64,000 nucleotides of DNA from an uncultured Pseudokineococcus sp. GTDB lineage: Bacteria > Actinomycetota > Actinomycetes > Actinomycetales > Quadrisphaeraceae. The stretch covers positions 186,001-250,000 of the forward strand of contig NZ_CANMAA010000004.1 of the NCBI RefSeq assembly GCF_947495735.1, written 5' to 3'. Positions 39,162 to 47,604 of this stretch are shown piece by piece. The notes under the pieces are model-generated. The model made no database searches. It was not told the DNA's origin and was given only the letters and a program-made list of their open reading frames with translations. The position numbers and the translations under genes are program-made. Every line of letters begins with the position of its first letter. Position 1 is the first letter of the stretch.

Positions 39162-40703
39162 TCACGCCGTCGGGGCGGCCTCCAGGTGGACGGCCTTGAG
39201 CGCGGTGAGCTCGCCCAGCAGGTCGGGCCCGAACCCCCGCCCCTGCCCGCTGCCGCGCCGGGGGTCCGCGGACCCGCCGGGCGCACCGCCGAAGACGGCG
39301 TTGACCTTCACGGTCCCCACCTCGAGGACCTCGGCGGCCTCCAGCGCACGGGCGGTGCTGGGCGTGAGCACCGTCGCGGCGAGCCCGTAGTCACCGGCGC
39401 CGGCGAGGGCGAGGCCCTCGGCGAAGTCCGCGACGCGCGTCACCGCCGCCACGGGGCCGAAGGTCTCCTCGGCCATCACGCGCATCCCGGCGACGCACCC
39501 GTCGAGGACGGTCGCCGGGTAGAAGCAGCCCGGCCGGTCCAGCCGCTCGCCACCGGCGAGGACGCGGGCGCCCGCCTCCACGGCCTCGCGCACGTGGGCC
39601 TCCACGAGGGCGAGCTGCCGCTCGTCGACCAGCGGCCCCAGGCCGGTGGCCGGGTCGGCCGGGTCGCCGGCGCGCAGGCCCTCGGCGAGGGCCACGAGCT
39701 CGGCGAGGACGGCGTCGGCGACGTCGGCGTGGAGGTACACGCGCTCGACGGCCGTGCAGAGCTGGCCGGTGTTGGTGAAGGCCCCGACGGCGATCTGCTG
39801 CGCCGCCCAGGCGGGGTCCACCCCCGCGTCCACGAGGATCGGGTCCTTGCCGCCGTTCTCGAGCAGCACCCGCCCGCCCCGCGCGCCGGCGGCCGCGGCG
39901 ATCGCCCGGCCGGTCGCGGTGCTGCCGACGTGGGCCACCACGTGGACGCGCGGGTCCTCCACGAGCGCCGCACCCGTCTCGCCGTCACCGGAGAGCACGT
40001 TGAGCACGCCGGCGGGCAGCGCCGAGGCGATGCGCCGCGCGAGCTCGTACCCGGCGCGGGCGGAGCGCTCGGACGGCTTGTGCACCACCGTGTTCCCCGT
40101 GACGAGCGCCGCGGCCAGCAGCCCCGCGGCCGCCGGGTAGGGGTCGTTCCACGGGGTCAGCACGGCGACGACGCCCCGGGGCTCGCGACGCACGACGTCG
40201 ACGGCGTCGACCGCGCCGCCGAGCGAGCGCCCGGTGTCCAGGACCCCGGTGACGGCGGCCTCCTCGAGCAGCTCGGCGGCGACCTCGGCGGACGCGCGGG
40301 ACTGGCCGAGCAGCCGCCCCGTGGTCGCCGTCAGCAGGGCCCCGAGCTCGTCGGCGTCCGCGCGCACCGCCGTGGCGGCGGCGCGCAGGGCCGCCGCGCG
40401 CTCCCCCGGCGCCGTCCGGCGCCAGGCGGCCCGGGCGCCGTCCGCGGCCGCCACGGCGCGCGCGACCTCCTCCGCCGTGGCGGGCACCACCTCGCCGACG
40501 AGCTCGCCGGTGCTCGGGTCCACCACGCGCAGCAGCCGGTCCCCGCCCGCGGGCACCGGCTGCCCGCCGACGACGTGCTCGGCCAGCCGGTGCACGGCTC
40601 CACCACCGGGGGCGGAGGCCGCCCCGCCGCCGGCGGGGACGTCGCGGCCGGGCACGAGCCCAGGGGTCGAGGGCTCGGGCGCGGAGGACTGGGGGGTGGT
40701 CAC
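39162..40703 (-). CDS. NAD(P)-dependent aldehyde dehydrogenase
   Basis: A 513-residue ALDH-superfamily enzyme oxidising an aldehyde to the acid. The catalytic Cys lies in TNTGQLCTAVERVY (near residue 310), the general base Glu in VLLENGGKDP (near 275), the transition-state Asn in LTPWNDPYP (near 180), and the cofactor segment is HVGSTATGRAIA. The motif MAEETFGPV near 415 is conserved. The GGKDP form resembles succinate-semialdehyde or broad-range dehydrogenases, but the substrate is not clear. The first 40 residues are variable. GTG at 40703 is the best family-consistent start. Divergent from the heptose-type cluster. Confidence 0.9.
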   Translation of the reverse strand: MTTPQSSAPEPSTPGLVPGRDVPAGGGAASAPGGGAVHRLAEHVVGGQPVPAGGDRLLRVVDPSTGELVGEVVPATAEEVARAVAAADGARAAWRRTAPGERAAALRAAATAVRADADELGALLTATTGRLLGQSRASAEVAAELLEEAAVTGVLDTGRSLGGAVDAVDVVRREPRGVVAVLTPWNDPYPAAAGLLAAALVTGNTVVHKPSERSARAGYELARRIASALPAGVLNVLSGDGETGAALVEDPRVHVVAHVGSTATGRAIAAAAGARGGRVLLENGGKDPILVDAGVDPAWAAQQIAVGAFTNTGQLCTAVERVYLHADVADAVLAELVALAEGLRAGDPADPATGLGPLVDERQLALVEAHVREAVEAGARVLAGGERLDRPGCFYPATVLDGCVAGMRVMAEETFGPVAAVTRVADFAEGLALAGAGDYGLAATVLTPSTARALEAAEVLEVGTVKVNAVFGGAPGGSADPRRGSGQGRGFGPDLLGELTALKAVHLEAAPTA

Positions 40704-40909
40704 GAGGGCCTGTTCTACCCGTCCGCGGCGCTCGCCTCGAACCGTCCGCCCCCCGCGCCGCCGCGTGGGCACTCGCGTGCGCGCGCCCCGGCCCCGCCGG
40801 TCGGGGCTGCTCGCTGCGCCGGACGGGTGGTCGCCGCTGCTCCGCACGGGTGGGTGAGCGCGCGGACCCGGCTCGCTCCGACGGCGCAGCGGCTAGTAGG
40901 AAGTCCCCC

Positions 40910-42550
40910 ATGCGCGTCCTCGGCGTCAACGCCGTCTTCCACGACCCCGCTGCCGCCCTCGTCGTCGACGGTCGCGTCGTCGCCGCCGCCGAGGAGGAGC
41001 GCTTCAGCCGCCGCAAGCACGGCAAGCGCCCCGTCCCCTTCTCCGCGTGGGAGCTCCCCGAGCTCGCCATGCGCTGGTGCCTGGCCGAGGCCGGCCTGGA
41101 GCCCTCCGACCTCGACGCCGTGGCCTACTCCTACGACGCCTCGTGGTGCCTGCCCGCGCAGGACATGGGCCTGTCGGACCCGTGGGACCACCTGCGCACC
41201 ACCTACGCCGAGAAGGCCGCCGGGTTCCTCGCCACGGCGCTGCCGGGCCTGGACCGCGACAAGGTCGTGATGGTGCGCCACCACGTCGCGCACGCCGCGT
41301 CCGCGGGACTGGCGGTCGCCGGGGACTCGAGCGTGCTGGTGCTCGACGGCCGCGGCGAGCGCGGCTCCCACCTCGCGGGCCGCTACGTCGACGGGAAGCT
41401 CGACGTCCTGGCGACGACGGACCTCCCCGACTCCGTCGGGCTCGTCTACGAGTCGCTCACCGAGCACCTGGGCTTCCTGCGCAGCAGCGACGAGTTCAAG
41501 GTCATGGCGCTGGCCTCCTACGGAGAGCCCCGCTTCGCCGACGAGCTGCGGGAGCACCTGCACGCCACCGGCGACGGCCGCTACGTGGCCCGCGAGCCCG
41601 ACTGGACGCGCTTCGCGCCCCGCCGCGTCGACGACGGCACCTGGGGAGGCCCCCACGCCGACCTCGCGGCGTCCGTCCAGCTGCTCGTCGAGGAGCTGCT
41701 GGTGGACCTCGCCACGTGGCTGCACGGCCAGACCGGCGACCGGGTGCTGACCATGGCCGGCGGCATCGCCCTCAACTGCGTCGCCAACAGCCGCGTCTGG
41801 CGCGAGGCGCCCTTCGAGGAGGTCTGGGTCCAGCCGGCGTCCGGCGACTCCGGCACGGCGCTGGGCGCCGCCCTGCAGGTCAGCGCCGACGCGGGCGTGG
41901 CGATCGAGCCCATGCCCGGCGCCGACCTCGGCCGCTCCTGGACCGACGAGGAGCTCGCCGGCTGGCTGCGCACCGCCCGCGTGCCCTTCACGACGCCGGA
42001 CGACCTCGCCGGTGAGGTGGCCGACGTCCTGGCCGCCGACGGCGTCGTCGCGTGGTTCGACGGCCGCGCGGAGTTCGGGCCGCGCGCGCTGGGCCGCCGC
42101 TCCCTGATGGCCCACCCGGGCCGGGCGGACAACCTCGAGCGGATCAACGACGTCAAGGGCCGCGAGCAGTTCCGCCCCGTGGCGCCGATGGTGCTCGCCG
42201 AGCGCGCGGAGGAGATCTTCACGGACGGGCCCTTCCCGAGCCCGTACATGCTGTTCGTGCACACCGTCCGCCCCGAGTGGCGCGAGCGGATCCCCGCCGT
42301 GACGCACGTCGACGGCACCGCGCGCATCCAGACGGTCGACAGCGAGCGCACCCCGCGCGTCGCGGCCCTGCTCGAGGCCTTCGCCGAGCGCACCGGCCTG
42401 CCCGTCGTCGTCAACACGAGCCTCAACACGGCCGGACGCCCCATGGTCGACGACCCCCGGGACGCCCTCGAGCTCTTCGGCTCGGCGCCCGTGGACGTGC
42501 TCGTGCTCGGGCCGCACCTGGTGCGTCGCGCCGACGCCTTCTCCGCGTGA
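40910..42550 (+). CDS. TobZ/NodU-type O-carbamoyltransferase
   Basis: A 546-residue enzyme that transfers a carbamoyl group from carbamoyl phosphate, through carbamoyl-AMP, to a sugar hydroxyl. The N-terminal Kae1-like domain starts VLGVNAVFHDPAAAL and has the metal-binding VRHHVAHAAS and the phosphate-binding TMAGGIALNC; the YrdC-like C-terminal domain has AWFDGRAEFGPRALGRRSL and REQFRPVAPMVL, plus VVNTSLNTAGRP. It is the first gene of a nine-gene unit with heptose-type enzymes. In Pseudomonas aeruginosa a homologue (WapO) carbamoylates LPS core heptose, a close parallel. ATG at 40910 is the family start, with GGAAG seven bases upstream. The next gene overlaps by four bases. Confidence 0.93.
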   Translation: MRVLGVNAVFHDPAAALVVDGRVVAAAEEERFSRRKHGKRPVPFSAWELPELAMRWCLAEAGLEPSDLDAVAYSYDASWCLPAQDMGLSDPWDHLRTTYAEKAAGFLATALPGLDRDKVVMVRHHVAHAASAGLAVAGDSSVLVLDGRGERGSHLAGRYVDGKLDVLATTDLPDSVGLVYESLTEHLGFLRSSDEFKVMALASYGEPRFADELREHLHATGDGRYVAREPDWTRFAPRRVDDGTWGGPHADLAASVQLLVEELLVDLATWLHGQTGDRVLTMAGGIALNCVANSRVWREAPFEEVWVQPASGDSGTALGAALQVSADAGVAIEPMPGADLGRSWTDEELAGWLRTARVPFTTPDDLAGEVADVLAADGVVAWFDGRAEFGPRALGRRSLMAHPGRADNLERINDVKGREQFRPVAPMVLAERAEEIFTDGPFPSPYMLFVHTVRPEWRERIPAVTHVDGTARIQTVDSERTPRVAALLEAFAERTGLPVVVNTSLNTAGRPMVDDPRDALELFGSAPVDVLVLGPHLVRRADAFSA

Positions 42551-44148
42551 CCGACGCCGCCCCCCGTCCTGACGCCCCCCGTCCTGACGCGCCGCGTCTT
42601 GACGCGCCGGGCCCCCGCGACGAGGGCGTCGCCCACGACGTCGTCGTCCCGAGCATCGGGCGCCCGAGCCTCCTGGCGCTGCTGCGCAGCCTGGCGGCGC
42701 AGGAGGGTCCGGCGCCGGCCGAGGTCGTCGTCGTCGACGACCGCCGCGAGCCGGACCCGGCCCTGGAGGAGGAGCTCCTCGCCGGGCTCGACGACGGCTC
42801 CGGCGCCCCGTCGTGGCGCCTGCGCGTCGTCCGCAGCCGGGGCCGCGGGCCGGCCGCGGCGCGCAACCTCGGGTGGCGGGTCACGTCCTCGCCGTGGGTG
42901 GCGTTCCTCGACGACGACGTCCTGCTCCCGGCCGGGTGGTCGCGGGGCCTGGCCGCCGACCTGACGGGCTGCGGTGACGACGTCGGCGGGTCGCAGGGGC
43001 GCCTCGACGTGCCGCTGCCGGTCGGGCGCCGTCCGACCGACTGGGAGCGCGGCACCAAGGGGCTGGAGACCGCGGACTGGGCCACCGCCGACATGGCCTA
43101 CCGCCGAGCCGCTCTCGAGGCGGTGAGCGGCTTCGACGAGCGCTTCCCCCGCGCCTACCGCGAGGACGCCGACCTGGCGCTGCGTGTGCGCCGCGCCGGC
43201 TGGCGCCTCGTGCGCGGGGAGCGCACCACCACGCACCCCGTCCGCCCCGCCGACGCGCTGGTCAGCCTGCGAGTGCAGGCCGGCAACCGGGACGACGCGA
43301 CCATGCGCGCGCTCCACGGGCCCCGGTGGCGCGAGGATGCGCAGGCCCCGCCGGGGCGCCTGCGCTGGCACGCGGCCACCTGCGCCGCAGCCGCTCTCGG
43401 CGCAGCGGGGCTGCTCGCGGGCCGCCCGCGCGCGGCGGCGGCCGGGGCCATGGCCTGGGCCGGGCTGACCGCCGACTTCGCCCGCCGGCGCATCGCCCCG
43501 GGCCCCCGCACGGCCGGCGAGGTGCGGGCGATGCTGCTGACCAGCGCCGCCATCCCCCCGGCCGCCGTGCGCCACCGGCTGGCCGGGACCCGTTCGGCGC
43601 GAACGGGTCTGGCGGCCTGGCCGCCGCCCGTGCGCGCCGTCCTCTTCGACCGCGACGACACGCTCGTGCGCGACGTGCCCTACAACGGCGACCCCGCCCT
43701 CGTGGAGCCCGTCGAGGGCGCCCGCGAGGTCGTCGCCGCCCTGCGCGACGCCGGCGTGGCCGTCGGCGTGGTGAGCAACCAGTCCGGCGTCGCGCGCGGC
43801 CTGCTCACGACGGCGCAGGTCGAGGCCGTCAACGCCCGGGTCGACGAGCTCGTCGGCCCCCTGGGCACCTGGCAGTACTGCCCGCACGGCCCGCAGGACG
43901 GCTGCCGCTGCCGCAAGCCGGGCCCGGGCCTCGTGGAGCGGGCGGCGGCGGCGCTGGGCGTGCCGGTGGACGCCTGCGCCGTCGTCGGCGACATCGGGGC
44001 CGACGTCGAGGCGGCGCGCGCCGCCGGGGCGCGCGGCGTCCTCGTGCCCACGGCCAGGACGCTGCCGCGCGAGGTGGAGGACGCCCCGCTGGTCGCCGAC
44101 GACCTCGCCGGCGCCGTCCGGCTGCTGGTGCCCGGCGTGCTCGCGTGA
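42547..44148 (+). CDS. Fusion of GT2 glycosyltransferase and GmhB-like HAD phosphatase
   Basis: A 533-residue two-domain protein. After a short PRPDA repeat (residues 6-20), residues 30-300 are a GT-A glycosyltransferase: VVVPSIGRPSLLALL, metal-binding VAFLDDDVL (D122-D124) and YREDADLALRVRRAGW near 205. A weakly hydrophobic stretch (280-320) follows. Residues 362-530 are a HAD-IIIA phosphatase like GmhB: nucleophile segment LFDRDDTLV, VVSNQSGVARG, the zinc cluster YCPHGPQDGCRCRKPGPG and VVGDIGADVEAA. GmhB removes the 7-phosphate from heptose 1,7-bisphosphate, and this domain would supply that step for the cluster. GTG overlaps the carbamoyltransferase stop. GT substrate unknown. Confidence 0.88.
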   Translation: MTDAAPRPDAPRPDAPRLDAPGPRDEGVAHDVVVPSIGRPSLLALLRSLAAQEGPAPAEVVVVDDRREPDPALEEELLAGLDDGSGAPSWRLRVVRSRGRGPAAARNLGWRVTSSPWVAFLDDDVLLPAGWSRGLAADLTGCGDDVGGSQGRLDVPLPVGRRPTDWERGTKGLETADWATADMAYRRAALEAVSGFDERFPRAYREDADLALRVRRAGWRLVRGERTTTHPVRPADALVSLRVQAGNRDDATMRALHGPRWREDAQAPPGRLRWHAATCAAAALGAAGLLAGRPRAAAAGAMAWAGLTADFARRRIAPGPRTAGEVRAMLLTSAAIPPAAVRHRLAGTRSARTGLAAWPPPVRAVLFDRDDTLVRDVPYNGDPALVEPVEGAREVVAALRDAGVAVGVVSNQSGVARGLLTTAQVEAVNARVDELVGPLGTWQYCPHGPQDGCRCRKPGPGLVERAAAALGVPVDACAVVGDIGADVEAARAAGARGVLVPTARTLPREVEDAPLVADDLAGAVRLLVPGVLA

Positions 44149-45368
44149 CGCCGGACCCGACGGCGGGGGCGCCCGGCGCGGTCCGGCGCGTGCTGGCCGT
44201 GCGCCTCGACAGCGACGGCGACGTGCTCCTGACCGGACCGGCCGTCCGGGCCCTCGCCCGCGGCGCGGACGGCGCGCCGTGCGAGGTGGACCTGCTCGTC
44301 TCCCCGCAGGGCCGAGCCGCTGCGGCGCTGCTGCCGGGCGTCGCGCAGGTCCGCGTCGAGACCGTGCCGTGGAGCGGGTACGCGCCCGCGGCGCTCGACC
44401 GCGACGCCGTGGACGGGCTGCTCGCGTGGCTGCGCGAGCGCGCCCACGACGAGGTCGTCGTCTTCACGTCCTTCCACCAGAGCCCGCTGCCCGTGGCCCT
44501 GCTCGCCCGGATGGCCGGTGCCCCGTTCGTGGCCGGCACCAGCGAGGACTACCCCGGCTCGCTGCTCGACGTGCGCCACCGGCGCTCGGGCGGCGCCGAC
44601 GGCAGCGGCGGCGGCCACGAGGTCCTCGCTGCGCTCGGGCTCGTCGCCGCGACGGGCCGCGCCGTGCCCGACGAGCCGCGGCTCGCGGTGCGCGCCGACC
44701 TCCTCGACGCCGCCGACGCACAGCTGCCCGCCGTCCCCGGGCAGCCCGAGCGGGGTGGCGACGCCGGTGGGTCGCGCGGGCTCGTCGCGCTGCACCCCGG
44801 TGCGTCCGTGCCGGCGCGCGCCCCCTCCCCCGAGGTGGCCGCCGACGCCGCAGCGGCGCTCCTGGACGACGGGTGGTCGGTCGTCCTCACGGGCTCGCCC
44901 GCCGAGGCCGGGCTCGTCGAGCGCGTCCGCCGGCTCGCGCTCGAGCGGTGCGACGGGTCCGCCGGGGAGCGGCTCCTCGACCTCGCCGGGGCCACCGACC
45001 TCGCCGGGCTCGCGGCCCTGCTGCGCCGCGCCGACGTCGTCGTCGTCGGCAACACCGGGCCCGCCCACCTGGCCGCCGCCGTCGGGACGCCCGTGGTGTC
45101 CTTCTTCTCCCCCGTCGTCCCCGCCGAGCGCTGGGCGCCGTGGGGCGTCCCGGTCGTCCTGCTCGGGGACCAGGACGCCCCGTGCGCCCTCTCGCGGGCC
45201 CGCGAGTGCCCCGTGCCCGGGCACCCCTGCCTGACCGTGGACGGCCGCACGGTCGCGGAGGCCGTACGGTCGGTCGTCGGCGTCCGGCCCGGTGACGCCC
45301 TCTGGACGGACGAGCGGTCCGCGGGGCGAGCAGCCGCCGCCGGGGCGCGGGGAGGGGTGCACCCGTGA
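44145..45368 (+). CDS. GT9 (heptosyltransferase-like) glycosyltransferase
   Basis: A 407-residue GT-B enzyme of CAZy family 9, the ADP-heptose:LPS heptosyltransferase family. The N-terminal strand and loop is VLAVRLDSDGDVLLTGPAVRAL, the middle has VALHPGASVPAR, and the donor-binding C-terminal domain has VVLTGSPAE, LLDLAGATDLAGLAALL and VVVGNTGPAHLAAAVGTPVV. With the GmhA, HldE and GmhB activities encoded around it, ADP-heptose is the likely donor; family members with other donors exist. GTG overlaps the previous stop (GTGA). The C-terminus is a 30-residue Ala/Gly-rich tail. Confidence 0.88.
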   Translation: MTPDPTAGAPGAVRRVLAVRLDSDGDVLLTGPAVRALARGADGAPCEVDLLVSPQGRAAAALLPGVAQVRVETVPWSGYAPAALDRDAVDGLLAWLRERAHDEVVVFTSFHQSPLPVALLARMAGAPFVAGTSEDYPGSLLDVRHRRSGGADGSGGGHEVLAALGLVAATGRAVPDEPRLAVRADLLDAADAQLPAVPGQPERGGDAGGSRGLVALHPGASVPARAPSPEVAADAAAALLDDGWSVVLTGSPAEAGLVERVRRLALERCDGSAGERLLDLAGATDLAGLAALLRRADVVVVGNTGPAHLAAAVGTPVVSFFSPVVPAERWAPWGVPVVLLGDQDAPCALSRARECPVPGHPCLTVDGRTVAEAVRSVVGVRPGDALWTDERSAGRAAAAGARGGVHP

Positions 45369-46384
45369 GGGTCCTGCTGTGGCACGTGCACGGGTCCTGG
45401 ACGACGTCGTTCGTCCAGGGGTCCCACACCTACCTGCTGCCCGTGCTCCCCGACCGCGGCCCCGACGGGCGCGGGCGCGCGCGCACGTGGAGCTGGCCCG
45501 GGTCGGCGGTCGAGGTGACGCCGGAGCAGCTCGCCGCCGAGCCGCCGGACGTCGTCGTGCTCCAGCGCGCCCACGAGGCCGAGCTCCTCGAGCGCTGGAC
45601 CGGCCTGGTCGCCGGCGTCGACGTCCCCGTGGTGCACCTCGAGCACGACGCGCCCACCGACCACGCCGCGCGCAGCCGCCAGCGCGCCGCCGACGGCCGC
45701 GACCTCGTCGTGCACGTCACCGCCTACAACGCCCTGATGTGGGACAACGGCGGCGCCCCGACGACCGTGGTGGAGCACGGCGTCGTGGACCCGGGCCCGC
45801 TGGCGACCGGCGAGCGACGCTCCCTGGGTGTCGTCGTCAACGAGCCCGTGCGCCGCGAGCGCGTCGCGGGCACCGACGTCGTGCTCGACCTGGCGCGCTC
45901 CCTGCCCGTCGAGGTCTACGGCATGGGCATGGCCGCGCTCGGCGAGCTCGCCGACGCCCGCGGCGTGCCGTCGCTGGGCACCGCCTCGGGCGCCCTGCAC
46001 GACGACCTCCCCCAGGACCGGATGCACAGCGAGCTGGGCGCGCACCGCGCCTACCTCCACCCCTACCGCTGGACCAGCCTCGGCATGGCCCTGTGCGAGG
46101 CCATGACCATCGGCATGCCGGTCCTCGCCGTCGCGAGCACCGCTGCGGCGGACGCGGTCCCGGCCGCCGGCGGGGTCGTCAGCGCCGACCCGCGCGTCCT
46201 GGCCCGGGCGGCCCGCACCTGGCTGGAGGACCCGGCCGCCGCGCGGGAGGCCGGGGCGGCCGCGCGCGAGCACGCGCTGGCGCGCTTCGGCCTGGCGCGC
46301 TTCCTGCGCGAGTGGGACGAGGTGCTCGACGCCGTCGTCGCCGGCGACCTGCCCGCGGCGGCCCGGCGGGAGGTGCTCGCGTGA
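45365..46384 (+). CDS. GT-B glycosyltransferase (GT4-like, CgeB-type layout)
   Basis: A 339-residue GT-B-fold transferase. It begins VLLWHVHGSWTTSFVQGSHTYLLP, has an N-terminal domain with VVVLQRAHEAELLERW, and a C-terminal donor site with AHRAYLHPYRWTSLGMALCEAMTIGMPVL, where the Glu of LCEAM is the usual nucleotide-binding residue. It lacks an N-terminal signal and would act on the cytoplasmic face of the membrane. GTG start at 45365 overlaps the preceding stop; next gene overlaps too. Donor and acceptor are unknown; from the context it builds on the same glycan as the neighbouring transferases. Confidence 0.82.
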   Translation: MRVLLWHVHGSWTTSFVQGSHTYLLPVLPDRGPDGRGRARTWSWPGSAVEVTPEQLAAEPPDVVVLQRAHEAELLERWTGLVAGVDVPVVHLEHDAPTDHAARSRQRAADGRDLVVHVTAYNALMWDNGGAPTTVVEHGVVDPGPLATGERRSLGVVVNEPVRRERVAGTDVVLDLARSLPVEVYGMGMAALGELADARGVPSLGTASGALHDDLPQDRMHSELGAHRAYLHPYRWTSLGMALCEAMTIGMPVLAVASTAAADAVPAAGGVVSADPRVLARAARTWLEDPAAAREAGAAAREHALARFGLARFLREWDEVLDAVVAGDLPAAARREVLA

Positions 46385-47604
46385 GGATCGCGATGGTCTC
46401 CGAGCACGCCAGCCCGCTGGCGGCCCTCGGCGGCGTGGACGCCGGGGGGCAGAACGTCCACGTGGCCCACCTCGCCGCGGCGCTGGCCGCCCGCGGGCAC
46501 CTCGTCGACGTCTACACCCGGCGCGACGCCGTCGACCTGCCGGCGCAGGTGCCCCTCGTCGACGGCGTGACCGTGGTGCACGTCGACGCCGGCCCGCCGG
46601 CCGAGGTGCCCAAGGACGCGCTGCTGCCGCACATGGAGGCGTTCGGGCGCGAGCTCGCGGCGCACCTGCTCGAGCGCCCCGCCGACCTGCTGCACGCGCA
46701 CTTCTGGATGAGCGGCGTCGCCGCCCGCGACGCCGCGCGGTCCGTGGGGCTGCCGCTCGTGCAGACCTTCCACGCGCTGGGGTCGGTCAAGCGCCGCCAC
46801 CAGGGCGCGGAGGACACCAGCCCACCCTCGCGCGTCGCGGTGGAGACCGAGCTCGCGGCCGAGGCCGACGCCGTGCTGGCCACGTGCCGCGACGAGGTGC
46901 GCGAGCTCGCCGAGCTGGGCGCGCCGGCGGAGCGCGTCGTCGTGGTGCCCTGCGGGGTCGACGTCGACCTGTTCACCCCGGACGGCCCGGTGGGCGGTCC
47001 GCCGCGGCGCCAGGACCACCGCGTCGTCACCGTCGGCCGCCTCGTCGAGCGCAAGGGCGTCGAGGAGGTCGTGCGGGCCCTCGCGCTCGCCCCGGCGACG
47101 GCCCTCGCCCGCACCGAGCTGCTGGTGCTCGGCGGGCCCCCCGCCAGCCACCTGGGCATCGACGCGGAGGCGCAGCGGCTGCGCGCCCTCGCCGAGGAGC
47201 TCGGCGTGGCCGACCGCGTGCACCTCGTGGGACGCGTGGACCACTCCGACCTTCCCGCGCTGCTGCGCGGCGCCGACGTCGTCGTCGCCGCGCCCTGGTA
47301 CGAGCCCTTCGGCATCGTCCCCCTCGAGGCGGCCGCCTGCGGGCGCCCCGTGGTGGGCACCGCCGTGGGCGGGCTGCTCGACACCGTCGACGAGGGCGCC
47401 ACCGGCGCCCTCGTCCCCCCGCGCGACGCCGTGGCCCTGGCCGCGGCGCTGGGCCCCCTGCTCGACGACGCCGCCCGCCGCGAGGCGTGGGGCCGCGCGG
47501 CGCGCGAGCGCGTCGTCGCCGGCTTCAGCTGGCGCCAGGTGGCCGCGCGCACCGAGGACGTCTACGAGGGCGTGCTCGCCCGCACGAGGCTGGAGACCCT
47601 GTGA
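46381..47604 (+). CDS. GT4 glycosyltransferase
   Basis: A 407-residue retaining GT4 enzyme. The N-terminus MVSEHASPLAALGGVDAGGQNVHVAHLAAAL is close to MshA/sucrose-synthase-type GT4 proteins (the GGxNV loop binds the nucleotide sugar), with HAHFWMSG and QTFHALGSVKRRH following. The C-terminal donor domain has VVTVGRLVERKGVEEVV and APWYEPFGIVPLEAAACG, with the E-x7-E pair. The acceptor is not known. The GTG at 46381 overlaps the upstream stop and the following gene starts inside its stop codon, so strict translational coupling is expected. Confidence 0.9.
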   Translation: MRIAMVSEHASPLAALGGVDAGGQNVHVAHLAAALAARGHLVDVYTRRDAVDLPAQVPLVDGVTVVHVDAGPPAEVPKDALLPHMEAFGRELAAHLLERPADLLHAHFWMSGVAARDAARSVGLPLVQTFHALGSVKRRHQGAEDTSPPSRVAVETELAAEADAVLATCRDEVRELAELGAPAERVVVVPCGVDVDLFTPDGPVGGPPRRQDHRVVTVGRLVERKGVEEVVRALALAPATALARTELLVLGGPPASHLGIDAEAQRLRALAEELGVADRVHLVGRVDHSDLPALLRGADVVVAAPWYEPFGIVPLEAAACGRPVVGTAVGGLLDTVDEGATGALVPPRDAVALAAALGPLLDDAARREAWGRAARERVVAGFSWRQVAARTEDVYEGVLARTRLETL

